A DNA stretch of 24,229 nt. It comes from a virus. Below the pieces are notes generated by a model, which ran no database searches, had not been told where the DNA came from, and worked only from the letters and a program-made list of their open reading frames with translations. Location of the stretch: positions 1-24,229 of IMG/VR virus record IMGVR_UViG_3300022857_000068, one strand, 5' to 3'. The translations under genes were made by a program, and so were the position numbers. How positions within the stretch are numbered: position 1 is the stretch's first letter; the number at the start of each line of letters is the position of its first letter. This document shows positions 1 through 8,091 of this stretch, one piece after another.

Positions 1-2
1 CT

Positions 3-740
3 GGCTTTGGAACTTTTAGTAGAGGACATTGGAGAATATGGAAAAAGTTTTCTCAAGCAGGAAATCCTGTAGGAAAAGCTTATTGGGACGAAGCTCAACC
101 TTATAAAAAAGAAATTGAAGATTTAGTTGATACTTTTGCTTTTGACGAATGGCCACATAAGTTATTAATTCCAGCTTATGACGGTGGTAACTACGAAGCA
201 TTAGGACTAAAAGCTAAAGAAATAACTAACTGGGATCCTTCACCACATACTAATTCTTATTTAAATGACCCTAAAGGTGTAGATTTATTTAGTCAAGAAC
301 CTATTGTTGAAAAAGAAAAAGCTTGGGTTATGGCTAGTCTTTTAAGTAAAATGAATTGGTTAAAAAAACAAACTTTTAATTGGCCTATTAAAACTTTTGG
401 AAACATTAAAGAAGGTCAAACTAGATTAAAAGAACACGAACTATATCAAGAGTATAGAAAACATTGGGGTATACTAAGTCCTCCTCACTCTCATACTTTA
501 AATGGAAGTGGTTGGTGGAGAGTAAGATATAATATGGCTTGTGATGCAGAATCTATTTTACTAGGTCACCCTTCTGAAACTAAAGTATTAGGTGACGGAT
601 ATAATATTGATATAGATAATATAGAAAATAAATCTGACCAAGAATTAAAAGAAATTGTATCTTACCAGAAAGAAAGTTTTATAAAGAATACTTGGAATAA
701 AGAAAGAACGAAAGAATATTTTAAATGTCTATTGGAATAA
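3..740 (+). CDS. C-terminal part of a putative glycosyltransferase-like protein (5'-truncated)
   Basis: The frame is open from the left edge to the stop at 740, giving at least 245 codons; the real start lies outside the window. An internal ATG at 330 is not a convincing start because the frame upstream reads as ordinary protein. The tail contains SGWWRVRYNMACDAESILLG followed by HPSETKVLGDGYNI and a helical end rich in Lys and Glu. That order (Arg-rich strand, small residues, acidic residue, 'LLG..SE...LG' and a closing helix) resembles the nucleotide-sugar-binding half of GT-B glycosyltransferases, but no signature is decisive. It overlaps the kinase gene by 16 bases, so the two are probably co-translated. 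The sugar-nucleotide enzymes downstream make a transferase plausible. It could instead be an unrelated phage protein. Confidence 0.45.
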   Translation, partial: GFGTFSRGHWRIWKKFSQAGNPVGKAYWDEAQPYKKEIEDLVDTFAFDEWPHKLLIPAYDGGNYEALGLKAKEITNWDPSPHTNSYLNDPKGVDLFSQEPIVEKEKAWVMASLLSKMNWLKKQTFNWPIKTFGNIKEGQTRLKEHELYQEYRKHWGILSPPHSHTLNGSGWWRVRYNMACDAESILLGHPSETKVLGDGYNIDIDNIENKSDQELKEIVSYQKESFIKNTWNKERTKEYFKCLLE

Positions 741-1297
741 TAATATTTGACGGACCAGATGGTGTAGGTAAAACTACTTTAATTAATCATATTAAAAAAG
801 CTAATCCTAATGCATATTATATGCATTTAAGAGTTCATAAGAATATGAAATTGTGGCATACAGCTACAGCTAGATTAGCAAGTAAAAAAAGACGTGAAGG
901 TAAGTTAGTTTTATTAGATAGACATTGGCCAAGTGAACAATGTTATTCTTATATTTATAGATCAGGTCCTTCTTATAATCCTAAAAAAATATATCAAACT
1001 TTAAATAATCAAGGAGCTTTATATGTATGGTGTATACCAGAAGATACAGCAAGAGTTAAAGAAAATCATAGAATTAATAGAGAAAAACGACATGAAGAGT
1101 ATCATGATATTGATGACGTTGTCGACTATTATTATCAGCATTGGTTTGGTAAACCTACTAGGTCTAATTTTTTAAGTGAAATTTCTCCATTAAGAGAAAG
1201 AGATAATTTTGTTAGATATGACATGTTTAAAGATGGTCATAAGTTAGATGAATTTTCAAATAAAATAATAGAAAGGTCAATGGTATTACAAATATGA
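725..1297 (+). CDS. Thymidylate kinase-like deoxynucleoside monophosphate kinase
   Basis: This 190-residue P-loop kinase should phosphorylate a dNMP to dNDP in the cytoplasm. A Walker A loop, GPDGVGKT, sits at residues 10-17, and a DRHWPSEQ motif near residue 66 matches the DR(Y/H/W) motif of thymidylate kinases. A C-terminal region rich in basic and aromatic residues could form the lid. The ATG at 725 lies inside the end of the previous gene and the stop overlaps the next ATG by 4 bases, so the gene is embedded in an operon with the thymidylate-synthase-family gene and dCMP deaminase. Phages with modified bases need a kinase that accepts the modified monophosphate (gp1 in T4), and the position beside the hydroxymethylase-like gene fits that role. 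The true substrate cannot be read from the sequence. Confidence 0.8.
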   Translation: MSIGIIIFDGPDGVGKTTLINHIKKANPNAYYMHLRVHKNMKLWHTATARLASKKRREGKLVLLDRHWPSEQCYSYIYRSGPSYNPKKIYQTLNNQGALYVWCIPEDTARVKENHRINREKRHEEYHDIDDVVDYYYQHWFGKPTRSNFLSEISPLRERDNFVRYDMFKDGHKLDEFSNKIIERSMVLQI

Positions 1298-2124
1298 AAG
1301 ATATAAATTTAAAATATAAAAAAAAGTTATGGGAAATATATAGAGAACCTGATTTTATATGTAAGCCAAGAGGTTTAAAAATTACTGAAAAGCTAAACAA
1401 CAGCTGGATAATAGATATGGATGATCCTATTATTACTATACCTGAAAGAAAACTATCTTATAGCTTTATGTTTGGCGAAGCAGCATGGATGTTAGAAGGT
1501 AGAAACGATGTCGAAAGTGTAAGTAAATATGTAGATGGAGTTAAAAGATTTAGTGACGATGGAATAACTTTCTTTGGAGCATATGGTCCTAAAATTATAA
1601 CTCAAACTTCATATGTAGTTGATACTTTAATTAAAGATAACGATAGTAGACAGGCTGTATTAAACATATGGAGAGAGAATCCTAGATCAAGTAAAGATAT
1701 TCCTTGTACTCTATCTCTACAATTCTTTTTAAGAGAAGCAAGTGATGATTTATGGTTACACACCGTTGCTACAATGAGAAGTAATGACGCCTGGTTAGGA
1801 ACTCCTTATGATACTTTTAACTTTAGTGCTATATCTTTTTATATAGCTTGTTGTTTAAATTTTCGTGGATTAAAATGTAAGTTAGGAAGTTTAAATATAC
1901 AAGCAGGTAGTAGACATATTTATGAAAATGACTTTAAAAAGTTAGATAGTATTTTTAATAGTAATTATCATGACGAAAGTGAAATATCATTTAACAGTCT
2001 TATTGAAAAATATAAAGATAGTCCTAAAAAATTTATATCTAATTTAAGAGAAGCAGCAGATTATACTCCTGTATCAAAAGATAAATCAAGACTTCAAAAA
2101 ATAGATTTCATTACACATGGGTAG
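1294..2124 (+). CDS. Thymidylate synthase family enzyme, likely dCMP hydroxymethylase
   Basis: This 276-residue protein belongs to the ThyA / pyrimidine hydroxymethylase family, which transfers a one-carbon unit from methylene-tetrahydrofolate to C5 of a pyrimidine monophosphate. The catalytic Cys is C138 in KDIPCTLSLQFFLR. The phosphate-binding MRSND and the substrate loop LGTPYDTFNF follow, then a conserved HIY near residue 210. In thymidylate synthases the loop reads L-G-x-P-F-N, and that Asn (N177 in E. coli, N229 in L. casei) reads the uracil ring. Here it is Asp (D173), the change known to switch preference to dCMP in T4 dCMP hydroxymethylase. The usual RR pair before the catalytic Cys reads RQ. 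Neighbouring kinase and dCMP deaminase genes fit either role. The family is certain; dCMP as substrate is a good inference but untested. Confidence 0.85.
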   Translation: MKDINLKYKKKLWEIYREPDFICKPRGLKITEKLNNSWIIDMDDPIITIPERKLSYSFMFGEAAWMLEGRNDVESVSKYVDGVKRFSDDGITFFGAYGPKIITQTSYVVDTLIKDNDSRQAVLNIWRENPRSSKDIPCTLSLQFFLREASDDLWLHTVATMRSNDAWLGTPYDTFNFSAISFYIACCLNFRGLKCKLGSLNIQAGSRHIYENDFKKLDSIFNSNYHDESEISFNSLIEKYKDSPKKFISNLREAADYTPVSKDKSRLQKIDFITHG

Positions 2125-2575
2125 GGAAGTATCTGATTTTTATTTTTTAAAAATGGCTTTACTTGTCTCTGAACGTGGTACTTGCGCACGTAGAAAAGTT
2201 GGTAGTATATTTGTTAATAAAAAAAATCATGTTATAGCTACAGGATATAATGGAAATCCAAGTGGCTTTACTCATTGTACAGATAAACCTTGTGCAGGTG
2301 CTAAATCTAAATCAGGTACAGATTTAGATAAATGTGAAGCAATACATGCTGAGCAAAATGCTTTACTTCAATGTAAAGACGTTCATGAAATAGATAGAGT
2401 TTATTGTACTCTATCTCCCTGTATTCATTGTGTCAAGTTACTTCTTAATACTTCAACTCAACATATTATATTTTGTGAAGAGTATGTTCATAGAGATGCT
2501 AAAAAATTATGGATATTAGGTGGAAGAGAATGGAAATACATTAGTAAAAGTGTAGTTTTAGAAAGACTTAATTAG
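2117..2575 (+). CDS. dCMP/cytidine deaminase family protein (probable dCMP deaminase)
   Basis: This zinc-dependent deaminase of 152 residues is predicted to convert dCMP to dUMP. The zinc and catalytic motif HAEQN starts at residue 77 (H77, E79), and the second half, PCIHC, supplies C102 and C105. N-terminal MALLVSERGTCARRKVG and ATGYNGNP match phage and bacterial dCMP deaminases. Additional Cys residues (C54, C59, C73) sit in a loop that holds a structural zinc in T4-type enzymes. The ATG overlaps the stop of the upstream gene (ACACATGGGTAG) and its own stop shares a base with the GTG start of the polymerase. If the upstream enzyme consumes dCMP, this deaminase may balance dCMP and dUMP pools, as in T4. 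Confidence 0.9.
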   Translation: MGREVSDFYFLKMALLVSERGTCARRKVGSIFVNKKNHVIATGYNGNPSGFTHCTDKPCAGAKSKSGTDLDKCEAIHAEQNALLQCKDVHEIDRVYCTLSPCIHCVKLLLNTSTQHIIFCEEYVHRDAKKLWILGGREWKYISKSVVLERLN

Positions 2576-4416
2576 TGTTTAATATAAATAAAATAAATGA
2601 AGCTACACTCATAGCTATAGATACAGAGACCTGTGATCCTAATTTAAAAACTATGGGTCCTGGTGGTTTTAGAAAAGATGGCCACATTGCTGGAATATCT
2701 ATATCAACAGACAGTGGTTATACTGAATATTTTCCAATAGGCCACGAAGGTGGAGGTAATTTAAATAAAACTAAAGTAATTGAATTTATGGATTATATCT
2801 ATAAATCTAATAAAAAGCTTATATTTGCTAATGCCATGTATGACTTAGAGTGGCTTTATTCACTGGATAGTCGCCTTACCGTTACTCGTCATCACAAGAT
2901 ATGTGACGTTCAAACGATAGAACACTTAATAGATGAAAATAAATTAAAGTATTCATTAGATAGTCTTGCTAATTTTTATTTAAGAAAATCTAAATACGAA
3001 GTTGAACTAGCACAAGCTGTACTCTATAAGTTTGGTAAACGTGCTAAAGTAAAAGAAAATTTATGGAGACTTCATGCTAATGAAGTAAGCGAGTATGCAA
3101 AAGAAGATGCTCTACTTACTTTAGGTATATATCAAAAACAACAGGCTAGAATTAAAAGAGAAGAAATAGAAAATATTGTTGACTTTGAATCTAGACTTAT
3201 ACCTGTTCTATTTCACATGAGAAGAAAAGGTGTTAAGGTAAATGTAGAAAAAGCACATAAACTTTATAGTGAATTAGAAAAAAGACAAGTAGAAGTTCAA
3301 TCAGTGCTAAATAGACTAGGAGGTACCGAAGTTAATGTATGGGCAAACGCCTCTTTAAAGGAAGCATATGATAAAAATAATATTAGTTATACACACACCG
3401 CAAAAGGTACTCCATCTTTCACTGCAAGTTGGTTGGAAACTCAAAGTGATGATGTTAGTAAAAGTATCTTAAAAGTTAGAAAGTTAGACAAGATTAGAAA
3501 TACATTTGTAAAGAATATGATTATTGATAAAGCTTCTAATGGAAGAATATATTGTGGCTTTAATCCAATGGGTACTGTTACAGGTAGATTTAGTTCTCAA
3601 TATCCTAATCTTCAACAAGTACCAGCGAGAGACCCTGAACTTGGACCGTTAATCAGAGGTTTATTTGTACCTGAAGAAGGTGACGAATGGGTTTGTGCTG
3701 ACTACTCTCAACAAGAGCCAAGAGTATTAGTTCACTATGCTAGTCTTAAAGGAATGGAAACAGCTATGCAAGTTCAAGATGAATTTAATAAAAATGATAA
3801 AACAGATTTCCATCAAATGGTTGCAACTATGGCTAGTATACCTAGAAAACAAGCTAAGACTATTAATTTAGGTTTGTTTTATGGTATGGGAAATAAAAAA
3901 TTAGCCTCAGAATTAGGATTAGATAGTGATCAAGCTTATGAATTATTTAATCGTTATCATGATAAAGTTCCTTTTGTAAAAGAACTATCAAGACAGGTTT
4001 CTAATGTGGCAAGTTCTAGAGGTTACATTAAAACTTTATTAGGTAGAAAAAGAAGATTTAATATGTGGGAACCTAGAGACAGTTGGGGTGAGAGAGCTTA
4101 TTCTTTATCAGAAGCACATTCTCATTATCCTAAACAAGAACTTAAACGAGCTTATACTCATACAGCAATGAATGCTTTAATACAAGGATCATCTGCTGAT
4201 ATTACTAAAGCAGCAATGATTAAAATATATGAAGCAGGATTATTAGATGAGATTGATTTAAAACTTACAGTACATGACGAATTAGATTTTTCAGTTCCTC
4301 ATGGTAAACAAAAATGTTTTGAAGACAGTTTACAAATCATGAAAACTTGTGTAGATTTGAAAGTGCCTTTAACGGTAGATGTCGAGAAAGGAGACAGTTG
4401 GGGTACTATAAAGTAA
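2575..4416 (+). CDS. polA: Family A DNA polymerase with 3'-5' exonuclease domain
   Basis: This 613-residue replicative polymerase starts at GTG 2575, which shares its first base with the preceding stop codon. The N-terminal DnaQ-like exonuclease is intact: DTE (D16, E18), NAMYD (D90) and YAKED (Y174, D178). The polymerase half has TGRFSSQYPNLQQVP, motif A DYSQQEPR (D376), motif B RKQAKTINLGLFYG (K428, Y436) and motif C HDE (567-569). Motif A carries QQEP in place of the common QIEL, a variant I recall from T7-like and marine phage polymerases. The position equal to E. coli F762 is Leu (L432). There is no 5' nuclease domain. The length is shorter than E. coli Pol I and typical of podophage-like enzymes. 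Confidence 0.97.
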   Translation: MFNINKINEATLIAIDTETCDPNLKTMGPGGFRKDGHIAGISISTDSGYTEYFPIGHEGGGNLNKTKVIEFMDYIYKSNKKLIFANAMYDLEWLYSLDSRLTVTRHHKICDVQTIEHLIDENKLKYSLDSLANFYLRKSKYEVELAQAVLYKFGKRAKVKENLWRLHANEVSEYAKEDALLTLGIYQKQQARIKREEIENIVDFESRLIPVLFHMRRKGVKVNVEKAHKLYSELEKRQVEVQSVLNRLGGTEVNVWANASLKEAYDKNNISYTHTAKGTPSFTASWLETQSDDVSKSILKVRKLDKIRNTFVKNMIIDKASNGRIYCGFNPMGTVTGRFSSQYPNLQQVPARDPELGPLIRGLFVPEEGDEWVCADYSQQEPRVLVHYASLKGMETAMQVQDEFNKNDKTDFHQMVATMASIPRKQAKTINLGLFYGMGNKKLASELGLDSDQAYELFNRYHDKVPFVKELSRQVSNVASSRGYIKTLLGRKRRFNMWEPRDSWGERAYSLSEAHSHYPKQELKRAYTHTAMNALIQGSSADITKAAMIKIYEAGLLDEIDLKLTVHDELDFSVPHGKQKCFEDSLQIMKTCVDLKVPLTVDVEKGDSWGTIK

Positions 4417-4560
4417 ATGAAAATAGGTGTTAATTCTAATTTACAATTGAGATTAAAAATTGATGAATTAAAAAAACAATTAGAATTAGAAACTACCAAA
4501 AGAAAAATAGCTGAGAATAAGCTAAAAAAGTATGAAAATAGGATTTCTAGGACTAGGTAA
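4417..4560 (+). CDS. Small coiled-coil protein, 47 residues
   Basis: The ATG follows directly on the polymerase stop codon (TAAATG) and the frame stays open for 47 codons, ending inside the next gene with a 29-base overlap. The protein is Leu/Lys/Glu-rich, with LRLKIDELKKQLELE reading as a short heptad coiled coil. No family is recognised. Tight spacing on both sides argues for translation coupled to the polymerase, but the product is too short to be certain, and AT-rich sequence gives Lys/Glu-rich frames easily. Confidence 0.5.
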   Translation: MKIGVNSNLQLRLKIDELKKQLELETTKRKIAENKLKKYENRISRTR

Positions 4561-5794
4561 GTTAGGACTTCCAGTAGCTCTTGCTGTAGAAAGTAAAGGA
4601 CATCAAGTCATCGGAACTGATATTAATGAAACTACATTAAGAAATATTAGATTTAAAACTTTATCTTACAGAGAAGAAGGTGCTGAAGAATTATTAAAAA
4701 CATCTAAACTTCAATTAAAACCCTTAGATAAAATTGTTGAAGAATCAGATATTATATTTGTACCGATACAAACTCCTCATGAAAAAAAGTATGAAGGTAT
4801 TACAAGAATTCCTGAAGAACGTGCTGATTTTAATTATGAATTTTTAATCAATGGAATAAAGGAACTCAATGAAGAAATCGAAAAACAAGGGAAAGATAAA
4901 ACTGTTATTATTATTTCTACTGTCTTGCCTGGTACTATTTCAAAGTTTATTAAACCAATTCTTGGCACTCATTTAAAACTTTGTTATAACCCATTTTTTA
5001 TAGCAATGGGAACTACTATTAAAGATTTTTTATTTAGTGAAATGATTCTATTTGGAGTAGATGACGAGGGTGCAGCAAAACAGGCTCAAAAATTTTATAA
5101 GACTATTAATAAAGCTCCATTTCATAAAACAACTTTAGAAAATGCAGAATTGATTAAAGTAGTTTATAATACTTTTATTTCAACTAAAATTGCTATGATG
5201 AATACAGTTATGGAAACTTGCCATCATTTACCTAATACTGATGTTGATGACGTAACAGAAGCTTTATCTAAATGTGATAATAGAATTATAAGTAAAAAAT
5301 ATTTATATGGAGGTATGGGAGATGGAGGTGGTTGTCACCCTAGAGATAATATAGCTCTCAGTTATCTAGCTCGCAAATTTAAGTTATCTTACAACTGGTA
5401 TGATAATATTATGAAACAGAGAGAAAATCAAACTGAATGGTTAGCTGATTTAATTATAGAAAATAAAGGAGATAAACAAATAAATATATTAGGTAAAACT
5501 TTTAAACCTGAAACTAATATTGAAACAGGTAGTCCATCTATATTGTTGAAAAATATTTTAGAAGAAAAAGGAGAGACAGTAAGAATGTGGGATCCTTGGG
5601 TTGACGATAACAACATAATGAAAGTAAAAGAAGAATATGAATGGGATAAAGTTCCACAGTTATTTTTTATTGGTTGTAAACACGAAGTGTGGAAAGAGTT
5701 TTATTTTATGCCTGATTCAGTAGTCATTGATCCGTTTAGATATTTAGAAGTACATGAAAATGTAAAATACATACCTATAGGAAAAAACACATGA
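4532..5794 (+). CDS. UDP-glucose/GDP-mannose dehydrogenase family protein
   Basis: This 420-residue NAD-dependent nucleotide-sugar dehydrogenase oxidises a UDP- or GDP-hexose at C6 (UDP-glucose to UDP-glucuronate in the best-known members). The Rossmann motif GLGKLG is at residues 7-12. The central domain has STVLPGT, CYNPFF and AELIKVVYNTF with the conserved Lys and Asn. The catalytic Cys is C268 in GGGCHPRDNIAL, where the family more often has GGSCFPKD. The C-terminal domain begins at ILGKTFKPETNIETGSPS. The domain order and length are complete, so it should be active. It lies two genes upstream of an NAD-dependent epimerase, and together they could feed a sugar to one of the glycosyltransferases. 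The exact sugar cannot be told from the sequence. Confidence 0.92.
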   Translation: MKIGFLGLGKLGLPVALAVESKGHQVIGTDINETTLRNIRFKTLSYREEGAEELLKTSKLQLKPLDKIVEESDIIFVPIQTPHEKKYEGITRIPEERADFNYEFLINGIKELNEEIEKQGKDKTVIIISTVLPGTISKFIKPILGTHLKLCYNPFFIAMGTTIKDFLFSEMILFGVDDEGAAKQAQKFYKTINKAPFHKTTLENAELIKVVYNTFISTKIAMMNTVMETCHHLPNTDVDDVTEALSKCDNRIISKKYLYGGMGDGGGCHPRDNIALSYLARKFKLSYNWYDNIMKQRENQTEWLADLIIENKGDKQINILGKTFKPETNIETGSPSILLKNILEEKGETVRMWDPWVDDNNIMKVKEEYEWDKVPQLFFIGCKHEVWKEFYFMPDSVVIDPFRYLEVHENVKYIPIGKNT

Positions 5795-6012
5795 TAAGTG
5801 AAACTCAATTAGATTTAATTAAAGCAGAAAGAAAACAATGGAGAGAAAATAGTATTTTAAATACTATTGCTATTCAAAAGTTAGCTGTTGAACTTGATAC
5901 AGTAAGAAAACAAAAAGATGAATTACAAGAAAAATTAAATAACATTAATAAAATAAGTATTATAGAAAATGGAAAAACAAATCTGGCAGACGATCAGATC
6001 AAAATTAAATGA
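5791..6012 (+). CDS. Hypothetical coiled-coil protein, 73 residues
   Basis: The ATG overlaps the stop of the sugar dehydrogenase (ACATGATAAG), suggesting coupled translation. The protein is charged and helical, with AVELDTVRKQKDELQEKLNN forming a probable coiled coil. The 3' end overlaps the nuclease gene by 44 bases in another frame. No family is recognised. It resembles the short coiled-coil protein at 4417-4560 in size and style but not clearly in sequence. Confidence 0.6.
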   Translation: MISETQLDLIKAERKQWRENSILNTIAIQKLAVELDTVRKQKDELQEKLNNINKISIIENGKTNLADDQIKIK

Positions 6013-6358
6013 TTTTTTTATCCAACGTATAGAAACTTCGATTGAACGTGGTATTCCAGATGTACACTATTGTGTTGATGGAGTTTCGGGCTGGCTAGAA
6101 GGTAAGTATTTGCAGTCCCCCAAAAGAGAAAAGACCAAATTAAAGCTAAAACTGAGTATAGAACAAATCGCATGGCACAAGTCTTACTCCTACAATGGTG
6201 GCCTTGTCTACTTAATTGTGAAAAAGGATAAACAAATTTATTTATTTGACAGCAACGATGGTGAAGCTTTAGCTAAAGGTGTAAGTCGAGATGATTGGGA
6301 AAAAATGGCTTTAGCAAAAGATTGGGAAAATCTTAAAAAAGTATTAAGTAAAAAATGA
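5969..6358 (+). CDS. VRR-NUC / PD-(D/E)xK-like nuclease
   Basis: This 129-residue protein has the layout of small phage VRR-NUC or Holliday-junction-resolvase-like nucleases. RGIPDVHYCVDGVSGWLEGK supplies the metal-binding D31 in a GIPD motif, then E44-x-K46 in a strand, followed by a Gln-containing helix (SIEQIAWHKS) and a closing YLIVKKDKQIYLFD strand pair. Such enzymes act on branched or nicked DNA in phage replication and recombination. The start at 5969 lies inside the preceding gene. The preceding codons contain no strong ribosome-binding site, so an alternative start is possible. The stop overlaps the epimerase ATG by 4 bases. The nuclease fold is likely; the substrate is unknown. Confidence 0.75.
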   Translation: MEKQIWQTIRSKLNDFFIQRIETSIERGIPDVHYCVDGVSGWLEGKYLQSPKREKTKLKLKLSIEQIAWHKSYSYNGGLVYLIVKKDKQIYLFDSNDGEALAKGVSRDDWEKMALAKDWENLKKVLSKK

Positions 6359-7212
6359 AAACTGTTGTGGTTATAGGTGGTTGTGGTTTTGTTGGAAGCA
6401 ATTTGGTTCAATATTTAATTAATAAAAACTACACTGTAATTGTTATTGATAATGAATATTCAGGTGTAAGAAAATTTAAACAAGTCTTGTATATTAGAGA
6501 TAATTCTATTAACATCAGTTCTATTTTAAAAAAGTTAAAGATACATACCATTTTTCATTTTGGAGAGTTTTCAAGAATCAATCAAAGTTTTTATAAAACA
6601 GAAGATTGTTTAGATTTTAATATAAAAGGAACTTTAGAAGTTGTTAAATACTGTAGTAAAAACAACGTTAAATTAGTGTATTCAGCTTCATCAAGTACTT
6701 TTAATAACAAAGAAAACTTATCTCCTTATGCTTATAGTAAGTTTCATAATGTTAATTTAATTAAAAACTATCATCAATGGTTTAATCTTAAATATGAAAT
6801 TGTTTATTTCTTTAATGTTTACGGACCAGGTCAAATTGGTACTGGTAATATGGCAACTGTCGTAGGTATATTTGAAGATCAATATAGAAATAAAAAACCT
6901 TTAACCATTGTAAAACCTGGAACTCAAAGAAGAAACTTTACTCATATAGATGATATAGTGAATGGAATATATAAAGCCTGGAAGAAAAATTTAAATAAAG
7001 AATATATGTTAGGGAATGAAAAAAGTTATAGTGTAATTGAAGTTGCTAAAATGTTTAATCATAGGATTAAATTTATTAAAGAACAAAAAGGAGAAAGATT
7101 TAAGTCTGTTAAAATAGATAACAAAAACAATAAGTTATTGAATTTTAAAGCAGAAATTAACTTAAAAGACTATATAAAGACTTTGGAACATAAAGAGAAT
7201 ATTATTGTCTAA
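6355..7212 (+). CDS. NAD-dependent nucleotide-sugar epimerase/dehydratase
   Basis: This 285-residue short-chain dehydrogenase is of the extended GalE/WcaG type. The NAD-binding GGCGFVG is at residues 8-14, the Ser/Thr region is YSASSSTF and the catalytic Y125-xxx-K129 sits in SPYAYSK. FNVYGPGQ and QRRNFTHIDDIVNGI are standard substrate-side motifs of UDP-hexose and UDP-uronate epimerases. The protein is slightly shorter than the usual 310-340 residues, mostly at the C-terminal end. It follows the sugar dehydrogenase and could act next on its product, for example as a UDP-glucuronate 4-epimerase or a decarboxylase-related enzyme. Which of these it is cannot be decided by eye. It closes the first operon; a leader hairpin follows. 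Confidence 0.88.
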   Translation: MKTVVVIGGCGFVGSNLVQYLINKNYTVIVIDNEYSGVRKFKQVLYIRDNSINISSILKKLKIHTIFHFGEFSRINQSFYKTEDCLDFNIKGTLEVVKYCSKNNVKLVYSASSSTFNNKENLSPYAYSKFHNVNLIKNYHQWFNLKYEIVYFFNVYGPGQIGTGNMATVVGIFEDQYRNKKPLTIVKPGTQRRNFTHIDDIVNGIYKAWKKNLNKEYMLGNEKSYSVIEVAKMFNHRIKFIKEQKGERFKSVKIDNKNNKLLNFKAEINLKDYIKTLEHKENIIV

Positions 7213-7243
7213 TAGAGAAAAAAATAATATAAAGTAAAAATAA

Positions 7244-7294
7244 GCGATTATTATATAAGTACCGGGTATTCGTACATGGGCCATTAATAATCGT
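7244..7294 (+). promoter_or_regulatory. Stem-loop in the leader of the 7318 gene
   Basis: GCGATTATTA (7244-7253) pairs with TAATAATCGT (7285-7294), allowing one G-U pair, and outer TAAG/CTTA can extend the stem past a one-base bulge. The loop holds a small GC-rich segment with two GTAC tetramers. No T-tract follows, so it is not a standard terminator. It lies directly before the recurring leader box, like the hairpin at 13233-13272. It may be an RNA processing or stability element, or an operator. Confidence 0.45.
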
Positions 7295-7300
7295 CTTATT

Positions 7301-7317
7301 AACTAGAAAGGTAGAAT
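7301..7317 (+). promoter_or_regulatory. Recurring leader and ribosome-binding box
   Basis: ACTAGAAAGGTAGAAT before ATG 7318 is repeated almost exactly before the ATGs at 12825, 13294 and 14066, and more weakly at 9027. AAAGG serves as the Shine-Dalgarno sequence. Identity extends beyond what ribosome binding needs. Confidence 0.6.
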
Positions 7318-8061
7318 ATGACAGAAGAAAAAGAAAGTGTATTGAAGCGAATTCAAAAGCTTTTAAAAATGTCTACTGAAAACGGCGCTTCTGAGAACGA
7401 AGCAATGTTAGCTGCAGATAAAGCTCAGAAATTACTTCAAGAACACAACTTATCTATTGCTGATCTTAAAGATGAAGATCAAGTAGAACCTATGGATAGC
7501 GAAGATGTAGAGGTCGATAGAGATTTATGGAAAGGCTATATAAGAAATGCTACAGCTAAACTGTATTTTTGTAAGACTTATACTACAATGAAATTAGATA
7601 CACACTACAAGAGAGTTAAAGTTATTACTTTTGTAGGTAGAAAATCTAATCGAATGGTAGCTACAGAGATGTGTAAATACTTTATTAATACAGTAGAACG
7701 ATTAGCTGATGAAGAATTTAGAGAAGTTCCAGGCAGTCGTGCTGCTATTAATAAAATGGCTCATGCTTTTAAACAAGGCGCTGCTTCTAAATTATCAAGT
7801 AGATTAAATGATAGATATAACGAGATTGCTCCTGAGTATATTCCTCAAGGAAATCCTGATGGTTTACCAGTTCTTTATAAGAACGAGCAAATGGCTATTA
7901 CTAAATGGCTAGAGCAAAAAGGTATTCGATTAAGAAGTGCTCCTTCAAGAATGAGTATCAGAGATAGAGTAGCCTACAGCCGTGGATCAGAAAAAGGCGA
8001 TGGAATAGGGATAAATACGCAGATAAATGCTAGAACTAAGTCTAGAATGTTGGGTCGTTAA
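7318..8061 (+). CDS. DUF2786 domain protein, 247 residues
   Basis: The N-terminal 50 residues (RIQKLLKMSTENGASENEA, AADKAQKLLQEHNLS) match the DUF2786 pattern found in many phage and bacterial proteins. The rest is a mixed alpha/beta region with TYKRV-type basic stretches and a basic C-terminus (SRGSEKGDGIGINTQ), similar to the domain that usually accompanies DUF2786. The molecular role of DUF2786 proteins is not established. The gene starts a new transcription unit after a 105-base leader with a hairpin and a strong AAAGG site. The small HExxH protein follows within 31 bases, and such pairing with a metallopeptidase-like gene is something I have seen in related contexts. Confidence 0.75.
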   Translation: MTEEKESVLKRIQKLLKMSTENGASENEAMLAADKAQKLLQEHNLSIADLKDEDQVEPMDSEDVEVDRDLWKGYIRNATAKLYFCKTYTTMKLDTHYKRVKVITFVGRKSNRMVATEMCKYFINTVERLADEEFREVPGSRAAINKMAHAFKQGAASKLSSRLNDRYNEIAPEYIPQGNPDGLPVLYKNEQMAITKWLEQKGIRLRSAPSRMSIRDRVAYSRGSEKGDGIGINTQINARTKSRMLGR

Positions 8062-8091
8062 TTGTTATAATAGGGTCAAGAGATTGGCCCT

